Origin: Maratus speciosus
Lineage: Eukaryota; Arthropoda; Arachnida; Araneae; Salticidae
Length of the DNA stretch: 64,000 nt
Direction of reading: 5' to 3'
Assembly (NCBI GenBank): GCA_963932465.1
Contig: OZ010787.1
Location: forward strand, 18,989,936-19,053,935
Shown piece after piece: positions 23,481 to 34,865 of the stretch (position 1 is the first letter of the stretch; every line of letters starts with the position of its first letter). The notes under the pieces were generated by a model. It was not told the origin of the DNA. It ran no database searches and saw only the letters and a program-made list of their open reading frames with translations. Both the position numbers and the translations under genes were made by a program.

Positions 23481-24310
23481 ATTTTTTTTTTATAAATTTT
23501 TATAGATTATTATTTTTTTAAGTAATAATTTCATTACACGTAGAAAAAAAGCTTGAAAATAGCATTAACTTAATAGAGTTTAATTGAACATTTACCAAAA
23601 ACTTATTTTCAGCAAGCAAGATATAAACGATTGCAACATTTGCATAATAAAGCTTTATTTATTTTTTCAAGGCCTGTAAAGCAATTTTAATCTCGTTTTG
23701 CTAAATTTTAAAGATACCTCAATCAGCAGATTGAAAAAGAAAACAGTCATAAAAATTCTAAAATAAAGAGGCAAAGATTCCAATTTTATTATCACATTTT
23801 ATTATTTTTTTAATAAAGTAATTTTATTGCATTTAGAAGAAAAGTTTAAAAGCCACATCAAGTTGAGTAACTATATGAATATCAGGAGCACATAAATTTG
23901 CTATCGTTTCTGTTTCGGGATTCGTTTCTGTGTGTTTACTGTATTTTTAACGTAACCTTGAAAAATATGTTTGTAATAACAAAATAACCATGATTATTTA
24001 TGCCTCTAACATTAAAATTTTATATTCCGCAAGCAAAAATTTAAAAGTTCGTAACATTTTTGTAGTAAAGAATAATTTAAATTTCTATAAAAAAGACGGT
24101 AAAATGATCGATATTTTTTTTTTTCATAAATTTTAAATTTATCTAAATCAGTACATTGAAAAAACTCAAAAATTCTTTTTTAAAAAACAAAGTTTCTATT
24201 TTTTATTATCATTTCTTATATGTTAATTATTTGAATGGTATAATAATTTTATTATATATAGAAAGAAAAAGTAAATAATAACATCAAGTTAATTAAATAC
24301 ATATGTATCA
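23480..24310 (+). repeat. Weak, strongly diverged tandem repeats
   Basis: The phrase AATAATTTYATTA..ACGTAGAAA...AAGCTTGAAAATAGCAT and diverged forms appear near 23525, 23818 and 24248. Stretches about a lower-complexity TTTATTATT core precede each. The spacing is irregular (about 293 and 430 bp). The evidence is limited by the very low sequence complexity. Confidence 0.35.
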
Positions 24311-25800
24311 TTGGTGCCAACTTCATGGGGGTGAGCGAGAAAATCAAGCATATTTCCACCACTAATTTAAAAAAGTTTTTTTACACTATTTAATAACATA
24401 ATTCTGTGATTATTTAAGAAAATAATAACATTTAAAAATTAGTCGTGGAAGTTTGATTGATTTCCCTCTACGCCCCATTAAGTCGACGCCTTTAATATGC
24501 ATATAATTTTAAAAAATTATCATAAGTAATAAACATTTTTATTAACTATGTAATTTCCCATAAGTAATATTAAAAATGACAGTTCTAATGTAAAGGTTAA
24601 AAAATAATAAAAGTATGTTTTAATATGTAATAAAATAATTATGAAGGTTAGAATTTTGGTTTGGTATGAATAAAAATGTCATTTTAATTATTATTACTTG
24701 ATAATTTATCCAGTCTCAGTTTTTTTTTTTTTTTTTTATTCATTATAAAATATTTTTAAAAAATTGCATTTAAACTACGTGTATAAATTAAACGTGGTAA
24801 AATGGAATTACTTTTTTCTTTCATTATGCAAAAGAATTTAATTTTTAAAACATATTTTATTTGTTTTAAAGGTATATTTTTCAAAAATATTATGTGATAC
24901 AGGATTTATTCGCTTTGATTCAAATTTTTCATTTAAAAAGGAATAAGGATACTGATCTGACAATGTTTACCTTTTTTAATTATGTTTATTTGTATATTTA
25001 AAAAAATTGCGTATGTAAATCTTTAAAATAAAATTTAAAGTACTTTTTGGGGAGAAAAATATTTGCATGCAAGTATAATTAGAGAAGTAGTTTCTATCAA
25101 GTATTGCATTTATTTCAAAAATTTTACAGCCGTTTTGTATTCGAGTCATTTTTTTTTATATATAAGATTTTTTTTCTTTTGTGTCTTTCTTAGCATTTAA
25201 ATCAGGAAAACTGAAAATTAATCGTTTTCTTAACCCATTACTTGCAAATTTCAAATATAAAATTAAAAAGTAAGTTTCCATTATTAGTTTATTTTCAAAA
25301 ATCCCTAATATGAAAGTTTAAAATAAAACAATAACAAACTGTATCAAAATATTTCATATAAGATTTAAAATTTTTATAATAAATTTTTTGGAGCACTTTG
25401 TCCTATTTTATATATTTAAAAACGTTTTCTAGTTATTTAATGAATTAATCACGTATTTATATCCATTCTACAAGAGGTGTCTTCAAACGTTTAGCCTGAA
25501 TGTCGGTTTTCAACACAAATTCAATAGGTAATCTTTGCCTTATTTAATCAAAGTGTTTTTCATCAAATATAGCACTTTTTTCTGCTCTAAAATATTTGTA
25601 GCTCTGTAGCTTACGGGCCACATGTTGAAAACCTCTATTCTACAACATCTCATATGAAAAAATACACGTGAAACAAATTAGGAATATGTTCAAAGCAAAC
25701 TCTCTTGAACGCACTAACCTCTAAAATATATGAAATATCTAATCTGAGTACTATGAATTTTAGAAAACTAATAAATAATCAAATAGCAATAAAAAAAAAA
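24311..25800. other. Very AT-rich DNA, no gene
   Basis: Poly-T tracts (for example 24720-24737) and AT-rich sequence only. At 25525-25545 a GTAATCTTTGCCTTATTTAATC phrase marks a fragment of the palindromic MITE family. Confidence 0.4.
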
Positions 25801-27796
25801 TTGTGTTAAAGTTCAACATTCTGAGGCTTTCAGCAAAGTTAGCTATTTATAATTTAAAAAAATTTACAAGATTTTCTATCTCATTAAACGAATTTAAAAT
25901 CTTTTTCCTTACTTTTTGCTTACTTCTTGGTTTAAAACTAAATTTAAAATGCAAAGTTTTAACTTACTTTTTCTTATGTTTAAAAAAATTTCAACGTCTT
26001 CTTTATTCTTGGATTTATTTATTTTCTATCTGTTCAAAGATGACTCTCTTTTAACACATGCAGATACTATTCATTTATTTTGTTAATGAGACTTCAAATT
26101 TTGATTTATACAAAACATCAAATGTGCAAAATATTAAACAATTATGATTATGCATTGTTGAAATTTTATAGTTATTACAAAGCATTCTTTATTTTTCAAT
26201 ATTAGATATGTTACGTAAACAGGAATTTTCTAGACCACAGAGCAAATAACTTTATTCTGTTCACTACTATGTTCTGATACATAGTAAAAAATCCGAATAA
26301 AAATAATATATACGAAATAAAATTATTAGAATTTTTATCTCTTTAAATCAATTTACAATCTGTAGCACATGCAATTTGGTTTTAAAATGCTGATAATTTC
26401 AGCATATGTAATAATAGTAACATTCTTGTACAAAAAGTAACATTAGTGTTAAAATAATAAATTAGTTTCTTTGGAGCATACCTTAATTTTTGATTTATAA
26501 CTAAATTTAAAACACAAAGTTTTAACTTCCTTGCTTTCATATTTTAAAAATATCAAGTGTCTTCCTTATTCTTAAGCTTTTCCAAAATAAATAAATATAA
26601 AACTTTTCTTATTATAAATATAACTCTGTTTAAATACTTGTAGGTAGTACTTATCCATTTTGGTGGTATAACTTCAAATAAAGAAAATATTTGACAGTTT
26701 GATTGTGCATAGTTAAAAATAAAATTATTACATTGTATTTTCAATTTTTTCTTTATAAGTTATTTTACTTGACCATGCTTTTTTTTTTTTCTTGATCACA
26801 GAAAAAAATAACTTTATAGCATCAACTACTAGGTTAAAAAACAATCTAACAAAATGAAATAGAAAAAACTACTTAAAATAATCAACTTTAAAAAGCAAGT
26901 TAAAAAATAAATAAATTACTTTCTTTGAAGCATTTTATACATTTTTGCTTAAATTTTAATTTAAGACACGAAGTTTTAATTTACTTGTCTTTATGTTTTT
27001 AAAATGTCCAATAACATCTGTATTCCTGATCTTTTCAAAATGAAAATAATTCCCTCGATGTAAAGATGAGTCTCAATGCACGTGGGTAATACTTATTCCT
27101 TTTGTTTGTAAGACTTCAAATTTCGATTTGCACAAAAACTTCAAATGTGCAAAATAATAGACACTTTCATTGTACATGTTAAAAACTACTCTTATTACAA
27201 TGCATTCTTTATTTTTCGAATAAAAATAAATCACTTGAACATGCTTTTTCTAGATCACAGAGAAAATAACTTTATTCCATCCACTGCTATGCTCATATAC
27301 ATAGTAACAAAATTAAATAGAAAAAAACCACTTAGGATAAGCAACTTTAAAAAAGTAAGTTAAAAAATAAATTAGTTTTTTGAGGCATTTCATACTTTAT
27401 TTGCTTAAAATTTAATTTAAAATACAAAGTTTTAACTTACTTGTTTTTATGTTTTAAAAATGTCCATCTGTATTCCTGAACTTTTCAAAAGAAAAAAAAA
27501 TCCCTCGGTGTAAAGATGACTCTCTTTTTAATACATGTGGGTACTACTTATTCATTTTGGTTGTAAGACTTCAAATTTTGATTTGCACAAAACTTATAAA
27601 TGGGCAAAATAATAGACATTTTCATTGTACATGTTAAAAAGGACTCTTATTACAATGCATTCTTTATTTTTCGAACAAAAATATATCACTTGAGCATGCT
27701 TTTTCTCAATCACAGAGCAAATAACTTTATTCCACCCACTACTAGGTTCAAATACATAGTAACAAAATTAAATAGAAAGAACTACTTACGATAAGC
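25800..27796 (+). repeat. Four-unit tandem array, period about 455 bp
   Basis: The phrase AAGTTTTAACTTAC (or variant) recurs at 25954, 26517, 26971 and 27427, spaced 563, 454 and 456 bp. The last two units share further phrases, such as ATAATAGACA..TTCATTGTACATGTTAAAAA, so they give two similar 64-72-codon open frames (27145-27363 and 27600-27794) that are not genes. The array stops abruptly at GATAAGCAACT (27790-27800), where a GC-richer block begins. Confidence 0.7.
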
Positions 27797-28138
27797 AACT
27801 GATGGAATGGCAAAATGTGGGAGCGGATAGAGCGAAGAAGCGCAAGAGCAATCTCCACCCACTTTCTTGATCCTCATCCCAGTCTGGCCAATAAGAAGTG
27901 TGCGTGGGACGTTCCGATATGCTCCCACAAACTGTTTCTTGCGTGCCTTGATGCGCTGAGATCGCGGAACTTAAATACCGCATATATTAAATTGGGGAAA
28001 TATGTGTAAAAACGGGGGGTGAATTCTGCGACAGATTTGGTGCTTTCAGACACGAACGGGCAACCAAGGTAGTGACCATCTCCATAGCCATGGACAAGAA
28101 ACAGAACACCAAAGACATAGGGTCACTATATTATACCG
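27797..28138 (+). CDS. GC-richer block with a candidate host exon (unidentified)
   Basis: This 340-bp block is clearly GC-richer than its surroundings. One frame is open from 27989 to the splice-donor-like CCG/GTAAGT at 28138/28139. Its peptide includes CDRFGAFRHERATKVV and then TISIAMDKKQNTKDIGSLYY. A TTTCAG acceptor-like site at 28045-28049 could start an exon at 28050. Alternatively, the ATG at 28090 in context ATAGCCATGG could start translation. The first part (27797-27985) has open frames on both strands and no motif I recognise. It could be a 5' untranslated region, another exon or a GC-rich repeat. I do not recognise the protein family. The next exon, if any, would lie outside what I can identify. 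Confidence 0.3.
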
Positions 28139-30700
28139 GTAAGTTATTGTATTTGAGGTTTTTCTTGAAAAAGTTTCTTTTACCGAAAAACTTTCGAAAA
28201 AAAATCAATTTTTCCATTCTGAAAATTTTTTTATTTAAAAAAAAAATGTAATTTCCAGCAAGTAAAGATATAAATGAATTCATGTATGATACCCTTTTTA
28301 ATTATGAGTTCTGGAGGCTAATTGGTTAATTTAAAAAGATTTGTAAAAGTAGTTTTGTAGAAGAAGTAAATGAAAATGGCGTAACTAGATTTGTTAGTTG
28401 TGAAACTTCCTATCTCAGTTTTAATTTACCATTATTTCAATAATAACAACAGTTTTTTTTTAAAGTTAAGTTTTTGTAACGCTCTAAATAATCCCATTTT
28501 TCAATAATATGTTCAGTCTGCTTTAAAAATTGCGATTATAAAATGCAATTTAAATAATCTTTCAGAATTTTAAAATTAATATTTTTAAGCTGTCAACATG
28601 CGCTTTTTTCTTTTAATTTAGTTTTTACATTTACTATTGTTTCATTTTTACATGCGATAACTTAAAATAGGTTAAAGGCTGTTTAAAAAATGTCTTCAAA
28701 AATCCTATTCTTTCGGAAGATGTATTGTCTCTTTTGAAAGTGCTGCTAGAATTTTTTTTATTAACTGTATTTTTCATAATTCTTACTTTTAGAAAATGAG
28801 TTTGTCATTCTATAATACGTGAAATCATTTGATTTCTTTAAAATATATATTTTTTTAGAGTTCTAGTAAAAGGGTTGTATTCTCCCTTTGTCAATGAATT
28901 ATGTAATACATCTGCCAGTGCCCTTCATTTAACCTTGATTCAAGCTAGGAGCATTTTGTTTCAACTTTGATCTTAACCGTGTCATCCATTTTGGTATTTG
29001 GATTAATAGTTAGTGATAACTTATTAAGATATCTGAATTCATAATTATAATCCAAATAGTTCAGAAATTTAAAGGAGTTTATAGATTTTTTTTTTTTCAA
29101 TTCAGTCTGAACACGAATACAAATAAAATTATTCCACTTCTCTTTTATTTTTGCATTTATAATGAAATTCCTCTTCAACACATGAACATAGTTTTTTTTC
29201 CACAATAATTTTTTAATAAGAAAGATTTATTACATTAAAAAATTAGTCAAAGTAAAAGGTGCTTTTCCAACAAATAAACAAAGAAATCGTATGCATAAAA
29301 TGTGAGTTCTCAAATTCAGAGAACTTTATTACATTACAAAGGTAAAAAAAATCAGGAGACTACAAAATGAAACTTCTGGAGTTTTTTTTTTTTTTTCTTC
29401 GATTCTGTGGATTTTTTAATTTGAAATTACTCTTTCTCCAGAAATATTAGGACACCCATGTGATTAAACTTTAACAAATATAAGATCATTCTTCTCACTT
29501 AAATTATAAGAAGATTTGAAATTCTAAAAATACTCGTTGTAATAAATTTTCAAATAAATTATTTTTATTTTCGACTTTATGCATTCGTACATTAAATAGT
29601 TATACATTACAATAAAATCACATTATAAATATCTTCTATCTTATACAATATAATTAAAATATGATCTCTTAATCATTTTTCTGGGAAAAATCAGCAATGA
29701 CAATACTATGCTATTAATAATCATGTTTATTGAGTTCATTTCTTTTTATTGATTATTTCATAACTTTAATAAATCCATAGGTTTTATTACTTCTCTTAAC
29801 AATCGCAGTATTTTATTTTAGTATTTTTGACTGCAAATATTGGATTTGTTCTTCAGTGTAACAATTTTTTTTTTATAATGATTACAAATACTGTGTATCA
29901 TTATTGATCTTAAAAGTTTTAAATTATACCACATCCAACATATCTCATATTGTTATCAGTTGGGAATTTTTAAATAAATGTGTGATTCAGAAGTTTTGTC
30001 TTTGTATTTATCATATAAATTGTATTGAGCTTAGATGTTAATTTATAAATAATATAATCATACAAATAACTCACTTTTAGTTAGCATAAATTTTTATTGC
30101 CAGTTTCGTAAAAAAATTAAAAATAAGCTTAAACAGGCATTTTTTTCTTACCATAAAAATCATCAATTATTTTGCTTCGAAGTTGAAGAAATTCCCATCT
30201 AAACTACTTTTTAAATGTCCATAAATTCGACAAGGATAAATACATTTTGTTACATTATAGTGAATAAATTCTTAAACGTGTGAATTAAGAAGAATTTATT
30301 TAGACGGATATTCTGATAAGTTTATAAGAAAATACAATGTGTAAATTACATAGCAATTTGATTTTCAAAAAGATTTTTCTCTTAGAATAGCATAATAATA
30401 AAATAAAACTCTAAAGAGAAACTACTTATATTTATTTTAATAAAGGGGATGAAGAGAGGAAGAAGAATTGTATAAACTTTTTTTGATAAGATAAATAAGT
30501 ATACATACAATTAATTGTTCTTCCCAATCATATTTCCATCAATCATGAGAGTAAATTCAGTCAATCCGTAAAAATTCACTCATGAAAACGTAATTAATTT
30601 TTACTGAATATTTGATAATTCATGTAATAATATAATTTAAAATGTTCCCTTGTTCAAAACCTTATAAAACATTATGTTAAGGTATTAAAATTAAATCTTA
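28139..30700. other. AT-rich DNA, possibly intronic
   Basis: No gene or repeat boundary was recognised. If the exon ending at 28138 is real, this is intron. The open frame at 28945-29205 (minus) is lysine/asparagine-rich, as expected by chance in AT-rich DNA. Confidence 0.35.
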
Positions 30701-30714
30701 ATTACCACAAACAA

Positions 30715-30895
30715 GGTCTTGATAGCCTCAGAGTCCAGTAATCCTCATCTATTGTGACCGACACGAACGCCTTTGCTAATCCTTAATTGTTAAGCTGATT
30801 AATGTGGAAGACGATTATTGCCGCTTCACTGACCAAATTCACTGCTATTGTTTGGATCTCCAACGGAATTTACAGAGCTCGAATAAAGAGAAGAT
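30715..30895. other. GC-richer non-repeat patch
   Basis: Phrases such as TGACCGACACGAACGCCTTT and GACGATTATTGCCGCTTCAC stand out from the AT-rich context. There is no open frame of note and no partner elsewhere in the window. It could be conserved regulatory DNA or an exon remnant. Confidence 0.25.
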
Positions 30896-31775
30896 ATTTC
30901 TGCTTTTCTTAAGAAATAAGTCAAAGGATTTTAAACAATATTTTTTGACAAGTTTAGATAATTCCGACAAATTAAGCAAATAGTATATTAAAATATTCTG
31001 CACATTTGAATGGGCAAATAAGTATTTAAGTTAGTAAGAAAAAAAATTATTTTACTAACAATAATGAAATTGTTAGTACAAGATTTTTTTCTTCGTCTGA
31101 ATGCTTACTATCTAATAGTAAAACAACTAAAATTTAAAAAATGTTTTCAACTTTACCCACATACATATATTCGCAATGAAAAAGTAGATTAGGTAACCCC
31201 CCCCCCCCCTCCTCCCAAAAAAGTTTATACCAAAAGCACTTGGTTTATTTCCAAAGACACAGGCTTTTCCTTAGTCTTTTCCCCCAAAACAAATTTAAAC
31301 CTAAAACACTAGGTTTATTCCTAAACCCCACGCTACAGTATCAAGACCAGGTTTATTCCCAAAAGAGGGTTATTTTTAAGTTTAAACCGGGTTTTATCCA
31401 GTCTTTGCACGTCTGTGTAAAATAGCAGTTTTCTTTTTATGATGTATTAATATATAAACATACTGATTATTTTACACACTTTTAATTGGAAAAAACAAGG
31501 GGCGAAATTCTGAATTTATATATTATGATGACAGGTATATAAAAAGAATTTTTTAAATAAAAATCATTTTCTATATTAAATTTAAGCTGCTTATTAATAA
31601 TATGTATGTCATCTCAATGATGTTGATTACAACTTCTGAAGGAATTGCGAATGAAGTAATAGCTCTAGGTTTTTAAATTGAATTACAGACTGCATTTTCT
31701 ACTACATGTATTACAATTAGTCTCTAAATATGTTAATATTGATTATATAATATTTCCTTTTGGATGAGATTGTTC
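30896..31775. repeat. AT-rich DNA with a poly-C run and a short degenerate minisatellite
   Basis: A C-rich run spans 31197-31215. It is followed by imperfect units around ACTAGGTTTATTCCTAAA at about 31230, 31300 and 31345. The 61-codon frame at 31240-31425 follows these units and is not a gene. Confidence 0.5.
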
Positions 31776-31779
31776 TCAG

Positions 31780-31925
31780 ATAATCATCGTAATCGTATCG
31801 TTGAGAAGTGGTAACGCGCATGCGAAAAGCAATTCTTGCTTCCTCTCAAGGTGACTCTTTTGCCAGCGAATGGCTTGATGTTCAAAAATGGTTTCGCCCG
31901 GATTCTGAATATTTTCGATCTGAAA
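31780..31925. other. GC-richer non-repeat patch
   Basis: The patch around GTGGTAACGCGCATGCGAAA and GTTTCGCCCGGATTCTG differs in composition from its flanks. No coding motif or repeat partner was found. Confidence 0.25.
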
Positions 31926-32460
31926 ATAATTTTCATCATGTAAAGCATTTTAATCAAAATTTATTTTAACTTTTATTTATTTACGAACCTCTCTCAACTT
32001 TAATTAAATTAAGCATCTTTTCAAAAGCACATTAAATTGCATTGAATTATTTTTTACCATCTTTGTAAATCGAAACATTCCCAGAGTTGCCAAGTTCCAA
32101 AGAGCGAAATTGAAAGAAATCAAGAGACTCTTTCACAATGAAAAGCATTTTACTTTTTAATATGTAAATATATAAAATAATAAACCAGACCTATTTTTAA
32201 ATAATGCTTGTTTAATATTGAAAATGGAAATAAATCAATGTTTGTCAATATCATATTCACAAACAATTTCTACTCAATTAAAAATAGTACATGATTTTCA
32301 AGTTTTTTAAAAAAGGAACTTTTAATAAGTAAATGACTTGGAATATTTTAGAATAATTTTAAATCCACAACAAATAGCAGGAACAGATTTTGTCTTCCCG
32401 TGAATTTACATAAACCAAATAATAAATGTCGTAATTCTTGAAAAATAGATTTAAAAAAAT
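31926..32460. other. AT-rich spacer, nothing recognised
   Basis: No gene, repeat terminus or structure was noted. Confidence 0.4.
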
Positions 32461-32461
32461 T

Positions 32462-32717
32462 CCTGTCGACTCGGCCTACAGGCGGAGGTAGATTTCGCAG
32501 TTAAGTACTAATTTCACCAACAAAAACTAAATCAAGATTAGAGATAAACCCAGTTTAACAATTTTATCTGGCCGCTAAGAGTAGATAGATAGCTAGATAG
32601 ATAAAATTTTGAACTGGGGGTGGTTTTGGGTTCTAGGGGTCATGATCCGCAAAAAATTTTCATAAATTCCAACATAGGGGAGAATGTAATAGGTAGTATT
32701 TCTTACGTAATCTACTT
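32462..32717 (-). mobile_element. Internally deleted copy of the 5017-6450 element
   Basis: Read on the minus strand, 32717-32663 matches the left end of the long copy (5021 onwards, AGAAATACTACCTATTACAT and so on). The part 32570-32462 matches its right end, including GAGATAAACC..GATTAGAG and the GC-rich flank. Only a short AT-rich and GATA-repeat middle remains. This is the classical relation of a MITE to a longer parent. Confidence 0.65.
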
Positions 32718-32979
32718 AATATTAATAATACAAAATAATATATAAATTCAAATGAGCTTTCAATATTTTAATAGTTTTTAACATAAAGTTACGACATTTT
32801 TATAATATTAGAAAATAAAATTAGCAGTATCAGATTTTGCATTTAAGAATGAATGTTGAAAGATTGCTCATAATAAGACATAAAAATTTTTAAAGACATT
32901 TAGGATAATTTATGTATGATCCCTTTTTCAAAAGGATATTGCGCTTTCTTTTTTTAGAAACCAAGCGTTTCCGATATGC

Positions 32980-33120
32980 AAAATGTAGACCGCAGAGCTA
33001 CTAGTAATTTTTCAGAATAATCTTCACCTTATTTAATCTCAGAATTTCAATTAACTTTCTATAATTAAATAAAGCAAATATTACTAAATGCAAAAAGTGA
33101 TAGACGTTAGGCCCGCAGTT
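32980..33120. repeat. Diverged palindromic MITE copy
   Basis: AATAATCTTCACCTTATTTAATC followed by AATTAAATAAAGCAAATATTACT reproduces the inverted core of the family seen at 43669-43822. Confidence 0.5.
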
Positions 33121-33286
33121 GAGCAGTAGGAAATATAAAATGTAAATTTAGATTACTATATAAAATACCATCGATCAATCATAAAAAAGAAATGTAATTG
33201 TTTTTAATTTTTATTCATAAATTGCAGTGCATTCTTAAATATAAAGCAACAGAATGTTAAAAATTGTTTCAACGAAGCTGGGGAAA

Positions 33287-34518
33287 TGGGGCATTCTCAC
33301 AATCTTTTGACTTTCGGGAATAAAAATCTGGTGAAATTAAACTTGCTAAAATAGCATTTTAATCTGATAGACAAATACCTTAATGATTCAAAATAAAAAA
33401 AAATGGTCAGCAGCAATAATTTTTTTTATTTAACTCAGGTTTAAGTTAAACTTGCGAGTTTAATTTTCCTTACCATTTACCACTAAAACTTTTTATTTTC
33501 TTCAAAATTTTTACTTATATTGAATTTGCATAGTACCCACAGGACATTCAAACAAGTAATAATAACAATGTAGAGCTTTTAGTAGAAAATTTTGGTATAA
33601 CATTGTCTTAAAGGGGTGTTAAAGAAGGGACGGTAAGGTAAAAAAAGGGACGGTATAAGAAAAAAGGGACGGTAAGGATGGAACGGTAAGAAAAATCACC
33701 ACCTATTTTAGGCACATCATGTTAAGACTAAGTGGTAGCCACAATGTTCATTGATTTTTAGAAACAGTTATTTACCTTGGATTAAATTTAAGAAAAGAAA
33801 TTATTTACCTCGAAAAGGGCAGGAATAAACCTTGGGGACGGTAAGATTACCAATAAAGGCACGATGCTTGAAATTGATATTTAAATGCTGATTTAAATTC
33901 TGCAGTAAATTTCCTGTCAAAAAATTTTAGACATTCTTTCTGTAGCATATTTCTGCATGAGAAAAAACTTGAAACAAATTCTGTGGTTGCATCTGAAGGT
34001 ATTTTCTGTATAATTTTAGAAGAGGGACGGTAACGCTGTAAAAAAAATATGTAAAATTACTAAAATTTTTCTAGAAACTGGAATTCCTAGGAAAACTTTA
34101 GTAACTTAACAATTTTTTTTTTTTACAGTGAAAGAATCTAAAACCCAGGGACAGAGTTTAAAAAATAATAACAACCCTAAAAATGTGTGCAGGTTAATTT
34201 TTTGCTACATATTTATATAAAACAATAGTTCCAGTTTCGGAAAAAAAATTACATCGAATTATTTTTATTGAAACAATTTTATACAAACAGCTCCAAACTT
34301 AAAAATCAGCATCGGCAGATACACGGCAGATACACGAGTTTTCCTGGTATTTGGACCCCCAACATTGTCCAAAGCTTATTTATCTCGTTCATATTGTTAT
34401 GCAATCATGCAATGGGATGTTCCCCAGTAAATGAAAAAAAAAAAACCACAAGAACATATACTAAAGTAAAAATTATTACTCAGGGACATAAATGTCAAAA
34501 GATTGTGAGAATGCCCCA
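33287..34518. mobile_element. TIR element with repeated GGGACGGTAAG motifs (1232 bp)
   Basis: The 25 bases at 33287-33311 (starting TGGGGCATTCTCACAATC) are a perfect inverse complement of 34494-34518. Inside, GGGACGGTAAG or a one-to-two-base variant occurs in the same orientation at 33627, 33647, 33666, 33680, 33836 and 34024. Such clustered motifs often serve as transposase binding sites in cut-and-paste elements. No target duplication was identified and no transposase is visible. The superfamily is unknown. Confidence 0.75.
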
Positions 34519-34780
34519 AATCTCAAAAATCAGGAGTGTAGAAAATCAAGCAAAAAACAGGAGACTCCTATCAAAATTGGAAAACGTACCAAGTTTGTAT
34601 GACTATGAACAAAATGTATTAACATAACTTCTGAAGCGAACCTAAAAACATTTGAAGCAAGGTTTGAAGTAGTAAAAGGGTTTTTTCAGAAACTCATTCC
34701 AGAGCCGTAACCAGACGGGACAAGACTGACTTAATCCCCCTCCCCCTCCGAACTTACAACTTTGTAATCAAATGTTTTAT

Positions 34781-34796
34781 GGGGGGGGGGGGGGGG
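34781..34796. repeat. Poly-G run (16 bases)
   Basis: An uninterrupted G run after a C-rich stretch (34735-34750). It is prone to sequencing error. Confidence 0.85.
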
Positions 34797-34865
34797 ACTT
34801 GTCCACTAAGTCTGTCTACATTTTTATATCATTAAAGTTGCAGTGAAAAATAAAGCTATTACTTA

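Noticed and set aside
27145..27794. Two similar 64-72-codon frames suggesting a gene duplication
   Set aside because: They are equivalent positions of the 455-bp tandem array. There is no conserved start, and composition is dictated by AT-rich DNA.
34268..34627. 119-codon open frame on the plus strand
   Set aside because: It overlaps the perfect right TIR of the 33287-34518 element, has no recognisable motif and has the lysine/asparagine-rich composition expected by chance.
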